This document shows positions 27,943-36,458 of a DNA stretch of 64,000 nucleotides, one piece after another (the first letter of the stretch is position 1; each line of letters starts with the position of its first letter). Origin of the DNA: an uncultured Lachnospiraceae bacterium (GTDB lineage: Bacteria; Bacillota; Clostridia; Lachnospirales; Lachnospiraceae). Below the pieces are notes generated by a model, which saw only the letters and a list, made by a program, of their open reading frames with translations, ran no database searches and had not been told where the DNA came from. The position numbers were made by a program, and so were the translations under genes. The stretch spans positions 55,253-119,252 of the forward strand of contig CAKSBC010000006.1 in assembly GCA_934438085.1 (NCBI GenBank), written 5' to 3'.

Positions 27943-27988
27943 ATGACGCGGATATTATCTATATTTATGATGTATCCGCGTCATTTTT
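27943..27988 (+). terminator. Rho-independent terminator of ilvE
   Basis: ATGACGCGGATA and TATCCGCGTCAT form a perfect 12-bp stem, followed by TTTTT. Confidence 0.92.
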
Positions 27989-28139
27989 ATAAAAGCAGCA
28001 TTTTAGTTCTAACTGATACATAGTGGACAGCAAAACGAGTATCTTTAAATAAACTTGATATATTGTCTATAAGAATATATTCGTGTAGAATTGCTTTGTA
28101 ATTATTTTAATCAGCCGATAGAGATTCACGGAGAAGAAG

Positions 28140-28412
28140 ATGGATAGAATTATTATAACCGTTGTCGGAAAGGACAGAGTAGGAATTATAGCTAAGGTCT
28201 GCACATACCTTTCAGAGCAGAATATTAACATTCTTGATATAACACAGACTATATTAGACGGATTTTTCAATATGATGGTCATTGCTGATATGAGCGGATC
28301 AAGCAGAGAGTTTTTTGATATAAGCGATGAGCTTAAGAGCCTTGGTGAGGAAATTGGTGTCCGCATTCTTGCTCAGAGAGAAGACATTTTTACAAAGATG
28401 CACAGAGTCTGA
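28140..28412 (+). CDS. ACT-domain protein, UPF0237 family
   Basis: Single ACT domain of 90 residues: VVGKDRVGIIAKVCTYLSE gives the ligand loop, and two beta-alpha-beta units follow. The family is a stand-alone regulatory ACT protein with no established reaction; ACT domains usually sense amino acids. RBS CGGAGAAG precedes the ATG. It is directly followed, 12 nt later, by the UPF0210 gene, a pairing conserved widely in Firmicutes and archaea, so the two probably act together. The ligand is not known. Confidence 0.9.
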   Translation: MDRIIITVVGKDRVGIIAKVCTYLSEQNINILDITQTILDGFFNMMVIADMSGSSREFFDISDELKSLGEEIGVRILAQREDIFTKMHRV

Positions 28413-28424
28413 GGTGATTAAAGA

Positions 28425-29789
28425 ATGATAAATTTATTTGAGGTCTCTGAGACCAACAAAATGATAGAGCAGGAACAGCTTGATGTAAGAACTATTACTC
28501 TCGGCATCAGCCTTCTTGACTGTGCGGATTCTGATATTAATAAGGTCAACAAGAAAATATACGATAAGATCACAAGACTTGGCGAAAAGCTTGTAAGCAC
28601 CGGAGAGGAAATATCTAAGGAATACGGTATTCCTATCGTTAATAAGCGTGTGTCCATTACACCTATTTCACTTGTAGGTGCCTCTGCATGTAAAAGTCCT
28701 GAGGATTTTGTAAGCATTGCCCATACACTTGACAGAGCTGCTGATACTATCGGTATTAATTTCCTCGGAGGTTATTCCGCGCTTGTTAACAAGGGAATGA
28801 CTGAGGCTGACAGACTGCTTATAGAATCAATACCTCAGGCACTCACGGAGACAAGTCTTGTATGTTCATCTGTCAATGTAGGCTCTACAAAGACAGGTAT
28901 TGACATGGATGCAGTGCGTCTGCTCGGAAGCATTATAAGAAAGACAGCGGAAATGACAGCCGATAATGACTCTATAGGATGTGCAAAATTAGTAATATTC
29001 TGTAATGCACCTGATGATAATCCATTCATGGCAGGAGCATTCCATGGTGTTACAGAGGGTGATGCCGTGATCAATGTCGGAGTAAGCGGTCCGGGAGTTG
29101 TAAGACAGGCACTTACACAGGTCAGAGGCGAGAGCTTTGAGGTCCTTTGCGAAACTATTAAGAAGACAGCATTTAAGATAACAAGAGTAGGTCAGCTTGT
29201 AGCTCAGGAGGCATCAAGAAGACTCGGCATACATTTTGGTATTATAGACCTTTCACTTGCACCTACACCTGCTATAGGAGACAGCGTTGCTGATATCCTT
29301 CAGGAAATAGGTCTTGAAAGGGCCGGAGCTCCGGGAACGACCGCTGCGCTTGCTATTCTTAATGATCAGGTGAAAAAGGGCGGAATTATGGCTTCTTCTT
29401 ATGTTGGAGGCCTTTCAGGTGCATTTATACCGGTGAGCGAAGATCAAAGCATGATCGACGCTGTAGAAGTCGGTGCACTTACTATTGAAAAGTTAGAGGC
29501 CATGACCTGCGTATGCTCTGTAGGACTTGATATGATAGCAATACCGGGTGATACAAAGGCTTCTACTATTTCAGGAATCATAGCAGATGAAGCAGCTATC
29601 GGTATGATAAACCAGAAAACTACAGCTGTCAGAGTTATTCCTGTTATAGGAAAGGGAGTCGGTGAAAGTGCTGTATTCGGAGGACTTTTAGGCCATGCAC
29701 CTATAATGCGTGTTAACGAATTTGCATGTGATGAGTTTATTAACAGAAAGGGTCGTATACCGGCGCCTATCCACAGCTTTAAGAATTAA
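28425..29789 (+). CDS. UPF0210 (DUF711) family protein
   Basis: Conserved protein of 454 residues with no established reaction. The family shares a fold related to glycyl-radical pyruvate formate-lyase-like barrels, which is why databases call it PFL family, but I see no glycyl-radical motif (RVxGY) here. Conserved stretches include VRTITLGISLLDC near the N-terminus, GGYSALVNKGMTEAD, FCNAPDDNPFMAGAFHG and LAPTPAIGDSVADILQEIGLE. It is translated from an RBS in the ACT gene's end (GAGGTGA) and ends at a terminator, forming a two-gene unit. Function unknown; regulation by the ACT partner is inference. Confidence 0.9.
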   Translation: MINLFEVSETNKMIEQEQLDVRTITLGISLLDCADSDINKVNKKIYDKITRLGEKLVSTGEEISKEYGIPIVNKRVSITPISLVGASACKSPEDFVSIAHTLDRAADTIGINFLGGYSALVNKGMTEADRLLIESIPQALTETSLVCSSVNVGSTKTGIDMDAVRLLGSIIRKTAEMTADNDSIGCAKLVIFCNAPDDNPFMAGAFHGVTEGDAVINVGVSGPGVVRQALTQVRGESFEVLCETIKKTAFKITRVGQLVAQEASRRLGIHFGIIDLSLAPTPAIGDSVADILQEIGLERAGAPGTTAALAILNDQVKKGGIMASSYVGGLSGAFIPVSEDQSMIDAVEVGALTIEKLEAMTCVCSVGLDMIAIPGDTKASTISGIIADEAAIGMINQKTTAVRVIPVIGKGVGESAVFGGLLGHAPIMRVNEFACDEFINRKGRIPAPIHSFKN

Positions 29790-29800
29790 AGACATTTGTG

Positions 29801-29831
29801 ATCCCCGTCTTGAGAAAGATGGGGATTATTC
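29801..29831 (+). terminator. Terminator of the ACT-UPF0210 operon
   Basis: ATCCCCGTCTT pairs with AAGATGGGGAT around GAGA (one G-T pair). The T-run is short (TATTCT). Confidence 0.7.
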
Positions 29832-29898
29832 TGACTTGAAAGCAGACTAAATAGTAAAAAAGCTATATTTATAAAATAAAGAAACAGAGAGCATACGG

Positions 29899-30804
29899 AT
29901 GAGTATCGATAATAAAAAAGTACAAATAACGGAGCCTGTACATGACTATAAAGAAAGTACTGTCATAGAGGTTAAGCACGAGGACAATGCACGAGTGAAT
30001 TTAAAGGGCATTGTTTTTTCTGATCTTGACGGCACCATACTTGATAACGGACAGAATCTGATTCCTGACAGCACCATGGAGGCTTTAGATAAGCTTAAGG
30101 CAAACGGATATCTTATTGTACTTTCAACAGGCAGAGATATGGATACTCATTACAGTGTGAGATACCGTGCTATGATAAAGCCTGATGCGATAATACATCA
30201 TAACGGCAATAAGATAACTATAGGCGATAAGCTGATATTTGAACATATCATGGAGGACTCGCTCGTCCATGAGATATATGAATTTTGCAAGAAAAATGGC
30301 TACTGCGTCGGAACGAGCATAGGTGGTGAAGATTTCTTTCTTAATCCTGAGATAAAGCTTGCGGCGGATAGATCATATAAAAAACTTGTTGAGAGGAATT
30401 TTGTTCCTTTTGAGGAGCTGTTTGAAAGAAAGCTTCCGGTCTCGGCGCTTTCATATGCCGGAGACATTTCCGTGGAAAAGCCTATAGTTGAGGCAGCATT
30501 TCCATGTATACAGCTGTTCCCTTTTAACGGCGGCAGAGGCGCAGACATGATAGAAAGAGGCTTTTCAAAGGCAGAGGGCTTTAAAAAGGTCTGTGCATAC
30601 TATGGCTTAAGCGAAGAAGACTGCTCAGATAAAACCTATGCTATAGGTGATTCACACAATGATGTGCCGCTGCTTAAGGCTGCCGGCTTAAGCATTGCCA
30701 TGGGTAACGGAGATGAGGCAGCAAAGAAAGCAGCTGATATTGTTACTGAAGATATCAGGCACGATGGATTTTTTAATGCATTTAAGCGTATATCGCTTAT
30801 ATAA
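29899..30804 (+). CDS. HAD-superfamily phosphatase, Cof type
   Basis: Cytosolic sugar-phosphate or nucleotide phosphatase. After an N-terminal extension of about 35 residues it has the nucleophile motif FSDLDGTIL (Asp and Asp+2), motif II LSTGRD, the C2B cap domain in the middle, the Lys in KAEGFKKV, and motif IV AIGDSHNDVPLL, then MGNGDEAAKKAAD at the end. Length 301 includes the extension. Substrate cannot be predicted for Cof-type enzymes. The peptidase gene starts 42 nt later with no terminator between, so the two may be cotranscribed. Confidence 0.9.
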   Translation: MSIDNKKVQITEPVHDYKESTVIEVKHEDNARVNLKGIVFSDLDGTILDNGQNLIPDSTMEALDKLKANGYLIVLSTGRDMDTHYSVRYRAMIKPDAIIHHNGNKITIGDKLIFEHIMEDSLVHEIYEFCKKNGYCVGTSIGGEDFFLNPEIKLAADRSYKKLVERNFVPFEELFERKLPVSALSYAGDISVEKPIVEAAFPCIQLFPFNGGRGADMIERGFSKAEGFKKVCAYYGLSEEDCSDKTYAIGDSHNDVPLLKAAGLSIAMGNGDEAAKKAADIVTEDIRHDGFFNAFKRISLI

Positions 30805-30846
30805 ATAGCGTAATAATGGATAAAAACGGAGTGAAGCATTAGTGTT

Positions 30847-32739
30847 ATGAGAAAGCAGACAGCGGAGCTTATAGAAGAGCTTAAAAAGGAAAATATTGAT
30901 ATCTATATCATTTCTGACATGGATGACCACTTAAGTGAGTATACAGGAAAGCATTTTCATGCGCTTAAGGAGTTTTCCGGCTTTACCGGCGGTGACGGAA
31001 AAATGGTGGTTACAGCATTAGGAAAAGCTCTTTTATGGACTGACGGAAGATATTTTATACAGGCAGAGGAAGAGCTTAGAGGAAGCGGCATAGAGCTTAT
31101 GCGCATGGGAGAGCCTGAGGTTCCAACATTGAATGACTGGGTAAAGGATAATCTTAAGGCAGGCGGAACGATAGGCTTTGACGGTAAATGTGTGTCCTAT
31201 AAGTACGGAAAAGCATTTGAAGCAATTATAAATAATAATGCTGACGGCGGTCATATAATTTCAGATGATATCTGCGGAAGGCTTTGGAAGGAGAGACCTG
31301 CAGAAAGCTGTACCAAATGCTGGATACTTGATGAAAGATTTACAGGAAAAAACGCTTCTCTTAAGCTTACCGAGCTTAGAGCTGAGATGGAAAGATCCGG
31401 TGCAGATTACCACGTAATAGCTTCGCTTGATGATATTGCCTGGCTTTTAAATATGCGTGCGGATGATATACCGTGCAATCCGGTATTCAGTGCGTTCATG
31501 TTGATAACTAAAGCTGAGGCGCGCCTTTATATTGATAAGAGACATTTTGCTGATAATGCAATTGCTGATAGCGCAGAGGACAATGCATATAAGCTTCCGG
31601 GGCCTTCAGCAGATGAAGACTATTTAAGAGGCATAGGCGTTGATGTCTACCCATATGAGCAGATTTATGAAGATATAAAAAAGATCAATAATAAGGTACT
31701 TTTAGATACTGACAGATGCAGCTATGAAATAGTAAGCTCTGTTCCTGAAGGTATCGAGATCATTGACCGGATGAATCCTGTGACAAGGGAAAAATGCAGG
31801 AAGAATCCTGTAGAGACAGCTAATCTCCGCATAGCTCAGCATAAGGACAGCAGAGCTCTTACAAAGTTTATGTATTGGTTTAAAAAGCAGCTTGGCATTG
31901 AAGCTGTCTTTGATGCCAAGGAACTGGATAAGCTCAGCAATGCTGAAAGCGGATTAAGTGAATGGGACTGTGTTGAAAAGCTGCATGAATACAGAAAGGA
32001 ACAACCCGGCTTTATTGAGGAAAGCTTCTCTACTATATCTGCTTACGGTGCAAATGCCGCAATGGCTCATTATACACCGTCACCGCTTCCGGAAAAGACT
32101 GTAAGGATTAAGCCGCACGGACTGTATCTTGTTGACAGCGGCGGACAGTATCCTGAGGGTACGACCGATGTGACAAGGACATGGAGCTGCGGAGCATTGA
32201 CAGATGAGGAAAGATTAAGCTTTACACTTACCGCTATCGCCAACCTTAGACTTGCCGATGAGAGGTTTCTTGAAGGAGCATCAGGTTTACTGATAGACGG
32301 TGCGGCAAGGGATGTTTTCTGGAGACACGGACTTAATTACAATCATGGTACAGGTCACGGAGTGGGCTATTGTCTTAATGTCCATGAAGCTCCGGTAGGA
32401 ATACGCTATAAGGCTGCAACGATCGACGGTGCATATCCTATGCTTGAGGGCATGTATGTTTCTGATGAGCCCGGCATGTATGTGGCAGGTAAATACGGCA
32501 TAAGAATAGAAAATCTGCTTATAGTTAAGAATGATTATACTAATGAATACGGTCGATTCATGAGCTTTGAGACCATGAATTTTTGTCCTATAGATAAAAG
32601 CTGTCTGGACATTTCCATAATGGAAAAAAGAGATATAGAGCTGCTTAATGCATATCACAAAAGGGTTTATGAAGAGCTTAAGGATGATATGAATGAAGAA
32701 GAGCTTATATGGCTTAAAAATATGTGCTCAGCAATATAA
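30847..32739 (+). CDS. Xaa-Pro aminopeptidase (M24B, aminopeptidase P family)
   Basis: Metallopeptidase releasing N-terminal residues before proline. The long form (630 residues) has two creatinase-like N-terminal domains (about 1-150 and 160-320) and the pita-bread catalytic domain. Metal-ligand motifs seen: VDSGGQY (Asp), GTTDVTRT (Asp), the His in GTGHGVGY, SDEPGMY (Glu) and GIRIENL (Glu); NVHEAP carries a catalytic His. The usual SNEPG reads SDEPG. No signal peptide, so it acts on imported peptides in the cytosol, consistent with peptide use by this organism. It ends at a stem-loop terminator facing a minus-strand gene. Confidence 0.93.
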   Translation: MRKQTAELIEELKKENIDIYIISDMDDHLSEYTGKHFHALKEFSGFTGGDGKMVVTALGKALLWTDGRYFIQAEEELRGSGIELMRMGEPEVPTLNDWVKDNLKAGGTIGFDGKCVSYKYGKAFEAIINNNADGGHIISDDICGRLWKERPAESCTKCWILDERFTGKNASLKLTELRAEMERSGADYHVIASLDDIAWLLNMRADDIPCNPVFSAFMLITKAEARLYIDKRHFADNAIADSAEDNAYKLPGPSADEDYLRGIGVDVYPYEQIYEDIKKINNKVLLDTDRCSYEIVSSVPEGIEIIDRMNPVTREKCRKNPVETANLRIAQHKDSRALTKFMYWFKKQLGIEAVFDAKELDKLSNAESGLSEWDCVEKLHEYRKEQPGFIEESFSTISAYGANAAMAHYTPSPLPEKTVRIKPHGLYLVDSGGQYPEGTTDVTRTWSCGALTDEERLSFTLTAIANLRLADERFLEGASGLLIDGAARDVFWRHGLNYNHGTGHGVGYCLNVHEAPVGIRYKAATIDGAYPMLEGMYVSDEPGMYVAGKYGIRIENLLIVKNDYTNEYGRFMSFETMNFCPIDKSCLDISIMEKRDIELLNAYHKRVYEELKDDMNEEELIWLKNMCSAI

Positions 32740-32746
32740 TTAATGA

Positions 32747-32824
32747 AAACCGGACTGTATGACATATACTTTACCTCAAAATAAGGATGAAGCAGTATGC
32801 CATGCAATCCGGCTTTGTTTTTAA
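32747..32824 (+). terminator. Stem-loop terminator between convergent genes
   Basis: AAACCGGACTG and ATGACATATAC pair, with small mismatches, with GTATGCCAT and CAATCCGGCTTT; TGTTTTT follows. It lies between the peptidase and the minus-strand LUD gene. Confidence 0.65.
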
Positions 32825-32933
32825 ATATGTAGTTACAATTTAGACTCTTAGGCCTTTATCATGTATTTTATCTACAGATGAATGGCTCAAGAATATTGCA
32901 GATTTTAAATCTTTTGTCAGGTATCTATACGGA

Positions 32934-33575
32934 TCAGAAGCCGAGATCCTCATTTACAAGGATAACGTGAACTCTTTCAGGATCACGCTGGAATCTTGTA
33001 ATAAGCACGTTGCAACAGATACAATCCTTAGACTTACAGTTCATGCAGGTTCCAAGCTCCTTACATGGAGTCTTGACGTCAAAGCGCTGTATATTGGCAG
33101 GAGCTGCAATGTTTCTTGCACGGCTTACAGCTGCATCAAGATCCTTTGCGATCTTATTCATGCCGACTATGAAAAGAACCTTTTTAGGTCCGAAGGATAT
33201 GGCTGAAACTCTGTTGGAGTTGCCGTCAATATTGACAAGGATACCGTCCTCAGACATAGCATTGACGCTTGAAAGTAAGAAATCGGCATCGAAAATTTCT
33301 CTGTATTTATCGTGCTGCTCAGCTGGAGTCTTAGCTTCCTCACGACGTATAAGATGATACTTATCATTTGAGAGTGCCTGCTTTAAGCCTATTTCATCAA
33401 CGCTTACAGTTCCGCCGTAGCCTACAGAGCTTCCTTTAGGAATAAGCTCAAGAGCTAATTTAAGAGCCTCCTCCTTAGTTTCGGCATAATAGCCGTGCAT
33501 ATTTCTTGAGGCGAGTGCTTTTATTACTCCTTCTGCCTTTAAATGAAGTGCCTTGGTAACATTTGCATCTTTCAT
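32934..33575 (-). CDS. LUD-domain protein (LutC/YkgG-like, DUF162)
   Basis: Belongs to the lactate-utilisation (LUD) superfamily, which includes LutB and LutC. The 213 residues cover the NagB/RpiA-like fold with GSSVGYGGTVSVDEIGL, DADFLLSSVNAMSEDGILVNIDGNSNRVSA, and VIFGPKKV-like segments. The C-terminus is Cys-rich (CKELGTCMNCKSKDCICC), which could bind a metal or a cluster, unlike many LUD proteins. No lutA or lutB is next to it, so calling it part of a lactate oxidation complex is not justified; stand-alone family members have no settled function. RBS AAGGGG is 8 nt before the ATG. A perfect inverted repeat lies about 45 nt upstream. Confidence 0.85.
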   Translation of the reverse strand: MKDANVTKALHLKAEGVIKALASRNMHGYYAETKEEALKLALELIPKGSSVGYGGTVSVDEIGLKQALSNDKYHLIRREEAKTPAEQHDKYREIFDADFLLSSVNAMSEDGILVNIDGNSNRVSAISFGPKKVLFIVGMNKIAKDLDAAVSRARNIAAPANIQRFDVKTPCKELGTCMNCKSKDCICCNVLITRFQRDPERVHVILVNEDLGF

Positions 33576-33617
33576 ATTTTTCCCCTTAATATCTGCTTTA
33601 TTAATTGCAATGTTTCG

Positions 33618-33644
33618 AAATGTACATCAGTAAGATGTACATTT
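33618..33644. promoter_or_regulatory. Inverted repeat upstream of the LUD gene, candidate operator
   Basis: AAATGTACATC and GATGTACATTT are perfect 11-bp arms around AGTAA, 43 nt before the LUD gene start. This dyad suits a dimeric repressor. The rest of 33576-33901 is AT-rich; TGTATACT at about 33813 may be a -10 for feoAB, and TATCGT/ACGATA (33835-33856) forms a small dyad in its leader. Confidence 0.5.
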
Positions 33645-33901
33645 TTATTATAAAAAAAATAGATAAAAAAATCAAACGCCGTATTATTTCTAACGGGCTG
33701 TTTTAAAATAGAAGATGTAGTTACTCAGCTGAATTTCATCGAATTAATGACCGGGAAAACGATAAAAAAATGTGACTAAACGTAGCATTAATTGCTGAAT
33801 TTCAAAAAAATGGGTGTATACTGTACGGGATCAAATATCGTAGAAGATACACGATAATGAAGTAAGTAATTATCCGATCATATTAATTGGAGATAAAAAT
33901 A

Positions 33902-36232
33902 ATGACATTAAAGGAACTTGAGATAGGAAAGAGCGCTGTCATAACTTCCGTAGGAGGAAGCGGAGCATTGAGGCAGCATTTTCTTGATATGGGAGTGATA
34001 CCGGGCGCTGAGGTGACGGCTGAAAAGCTTGCTCCTATGGGAGACCCCATGGAGCTGCAGATACACGGTTATGAGCTTACCTTAAGATTAGGCGAAGCAG
34101 CGCAGATTGACATAGAACCTATATCAGAAAGAACGAGAAAGCACCATGGTGCAAGCGATATTAATAAATCTGTCCATCCAGGACTTGGTGAGGAAGGAAA
34201 ATATCACGTAAAGGGAGCAAGTGAGCCGCTTCCTGATAAGACAGTGCTTACATATGCACTGGTCGGCAATCAGAACTGCGGAAAAACCACGCTTTTTAAC
34301 CAGCTGACGGGTTCGAATCAGCATGTAGGCAATTTCCCGGGAGTTACCGTAGACAGAAAGGACGGCATAATAAAGGGACATCCTGAAACATTGGTAACTG
34401 ACCTTCCGGGAATTTATTCAATGTCACCATATACAAGTGAGGAAATAGTTTCCAGAAACTTTGTGCTTGATGAAAAGCCGAAGGCAATAATAAATATCGT
34501 GGATGCCAATAACATTGAGAGAAACCTGTATCTTACCATGCAGCTTCTGGAAATGGATGTTCCTATGGTGGTCGCACTCAACATGATGGATGAGGTTACA
34601 GGAAACGGCGGTGCTATAGATGTTAATGGCATGGAGGCAATGCTGGGTGTTCCGGTCGTACCTATATCAGCCGCTAAAAATGAAGGTGTAGATGAGCTTA
34701 TAAAGCATGCCATACATATCGCGAGATATCAGGAAAGACCCGGCAGGCAGGATTTTTGTGATGAAAATGATTTCGGCGGAGCAGTTCACCGCTGCATACA
34801 TGCGGTTGCACATCTAATAGAGGATCATGCAAAGGCAGCGGATATTCCGGTGCGCTTTGCAGCTACAAAGCTTATTGAGGGAGATGAGCTTATACTTGAG
34901 AAGCTTAAGCTTGATCAGAACGAAATAGATGCCTTAGGCCATCTGACAGAACAGATGGAAAAGGAACGAGGTCTTGATAAGAGTGCTGCCATAGCAGATA
35001 TGCGTTTTTCATTTATAGAAAAAATATGTGAAAAGACAGTTGTTAAGCCGCATGAAAGCAAGGAAAGGATCAGAAGTCAGCGTATAGACAGGATACTTAC
35101 CGGTAAATATACTGCTATACCATGTTTTATTGCCATAATGGCAGCAGTGTTCTATCTGACCTTTAATGTTATAGGTGCGTTCCTTCAGGGACTCCTTGAA
35201 AGCGGAATAGATGCATTGTCGGCATCTGTGGATACAATGCTTACTGCATGCAATGTTAATGAAGCACTTCATGGGCTTGTAATTAACGGTATATTTGCAG
35301 GTGTCGGATCTGTACTTTCATTTCTTCCTGTAATAGTGACACTGTTTTTCTTCCTTTCAATGATGGAGGACAGCGGATATATTGCAAGAGTTGCTTTCTT
35401 CATGGATAAGCTTTTAAGAAAGATCGGTCTTTCAGGCAGAAGTATAGTACCGCTTCTTATAGGCTTCGGCTGTACGGTGCCGGCAGTCATGGCAACCAGA
35501 ACACTTCCGAGTGAACGAGACAGGAAAATGACTATTCTGCTCACACCGTTTATGAGCTGTACCGCAAAGCTGCCTATATATTCATTTTTTGTAAATGCAT
35601 TTTTCCCGGGAAAGGGAGGCTTTATAATAACAGCACTGTATCTTGGCGGTATAGTTATAGGCATACTCGTTGCTTTTCTTATGAAAGGAACCTTGTTTAA
35701 GGGTGAGGCGGTCCCGTTTGTAATGGAGCTTCCTAACTACAGACTTCCGGGAATGAAAAATGTATTTCAGCTTTTATGGGAAAAGGCAAAGGATTTCCTT
35801 GAAAGAGCATTTACCGTAATATTTATGGCGTCTGTTATTGTCTGGTTCCTGCAGAGCTTCGATATGCATTTTAATTTAGTAAGTAACTCAGGAGACAGCA
35901 TACTTGCGGCCGTTTCAGGCTTTTTGGTTCCTGTGTTTATTCCGCTCGGTCTCGGAGACTGGCGCATAGTCACATCTCTTATATGCGGATTTATGGCAAA
36001 GGAAAGCGTGGTTTCTACGCTTCAGGTACTGTTTGCAGGCGGAATATCGGGGCTGCTTACCACAGCTCAGGCGGCATCTTTGTTGGTTTTCAGTCTGCTT
36101 TACACACCATGCGTGGCAGCAGTCACATCAGTAAAAAGAGAGCTCGGAGGCAAAACAGCTGTCGGAATGATCATATGGCAGTGCTTTATAGCCTGGGCAG
36201 CGGCATTTATCATGAAGCTTATACTTATGTGA
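33902..36232 (+). CDS. feoB: Fused FeoA-FeoB ferrous iron transporter
   Basis: Fe(II) uptake system for anaerobic conditions in one chain of 776 residues. Residues 1-75 are a FeoA SH3-like domain (LKELEIGKSAVITSVGG...RLGEAAQIDIE). A linker leads to the FeoB G domain at about 121 (GNQNCGKTTLFNQLTG, DLPGIYSM, NMMDE), the GDI helical domain, and the membrane part with two Gate regions and a nucleoside-transporter core (PLLIGFGCTVPAVMATR, then FMSCTAKLPIY). I chose ATG 33902, preceded by TTGGAG with 9 nt spacing; an in-frame TTG at 33887 is less likely. FeoA-FeoB fusions occur in some Firmicutes. FeoC is absent. The gene supplies iron for the many Fe-S enzymes encoded here. Confidence 0.95.
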   Translation: MTLKELEIGKSAVITSVGGSGALRQHFLDMGVIPGAEVTAEKLAPMGDPMELQIHGYELTLRLGEAAQIDIEPISERTRKHHGASDINKSVHPGLGEEGKYHVKGASEPLPDKTVLTYALVGNQNCGKTTLFNQLTGSNQHVGNFPGVTVDRKDGIIKGHPETLVTDLPGIYSMSPYTSEEIVSRNFVLDEKPKAIINIVDANNIERNLYLTMQLLEMDVPMVVALNMMDEVTGNGGAIDVNGMEAMLGVPVVPISAAKNEGVDELIKHAIHIARYQERPGRQDFCDENDFGGAVHRCIHAVAHLIEDHAKAADIPVRFAATKLIEGDELILEKLKLDQNEIDALGHLTEQMEKERGLDKSAAIADMRFSFIEKICEKTVVKPHESKERIRSQRIDRILTGKYTAIPCFIAIMAAVFYLTFNVIGAFLQGLLESGIDALSASVDTMLTACNVNEALHGLVINGIFAGVGSVLSFLPVIVTLFFFLSMMEDSGYIARVAFFMDKLLRKIGLSGRSIVPLLIGFGCTVPAVMATRTLPSERDRKMTILLTPFMSCTAKLPIYSFFVNAFFPGKGGFIITALYLGGIVIGILVAFLMKGTLFKGEAVPFVMELPNYRLPGMKNVFQLLWEKAKDFLERAFTVIFMASVIVWFLQSFDMHFNLVSNSGDSILAAVSGFLVPVFIPLGLGDWRIVTSLICGFMAKESVVSTLQVLFAGGISGLLTTAQAASLLVFSLLYTPCVAAVTSVKRELGGKTAVGMIIWQCFIAWAAAFIMKLILM

Positions 36233-36315
36233 ATGCTTATAATATGCGAATGTTTGTAATATGTGAATGTTTATAATATTTGAATGCATATAATATGTGA
36301 ATGTTTATGGTATTA
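36231..36315. repeat. Five tandem copies of a 17-bp repeat
   Basis: Units begin at 36231, 36248, 36265, 36282 and 36299; consensus GAATGTTTATAATATGT with one to five changes per copy. The array begins inside the feoB stop codon. Most units contain TATAAT-like sequence. No T-box or CRISPR character. Confidence 0.9.
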
Positions 36316-36363
36316 GGTTGGGGTCAAAATGTCCTTTACTCCAACTGATACCGGAATGCTTCG

Positions 36364-36392
36364 TTGACATAAATCGGTTTCGGTTATATAAA
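36364..36392 (+). promoter_or_regulatory. Sigma-A promoter of trpS
   Basis: Consensus TTGACA at 36364-36369, a 17-nt spacer and TATAAA at 36387-36392. The leader is about 60 nt, too short for a T-box. Confidence 0.8.
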
Positions 36393-36458
36393 TATATGGT
36401 ATATATTTAATTGATAATTGGGATTTTTTCGCAAATATAGATTAAGGAGTATTTTCAA

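Noticed and set aside
28425..29789. Pyruvate formate-lyase (from the family name PFL)
   Set aside because: No glycyl-radical motif or paired active-site cysteines; it is the UPF0210/DUF711 family with unknown function.
32934..33575. Lactate oxidation operon lutABC
   Set aside because: Only a LutC-like LUD gene is present; no lutA or lutB neighbours.
36231..36458. Possible T-box for trpS or CRISPR from the repeats
   Set aside because: The promoter leaves about 60 nt of leader; the 17-bp units are directly adjacent without spacers, so they are not CRISPR.
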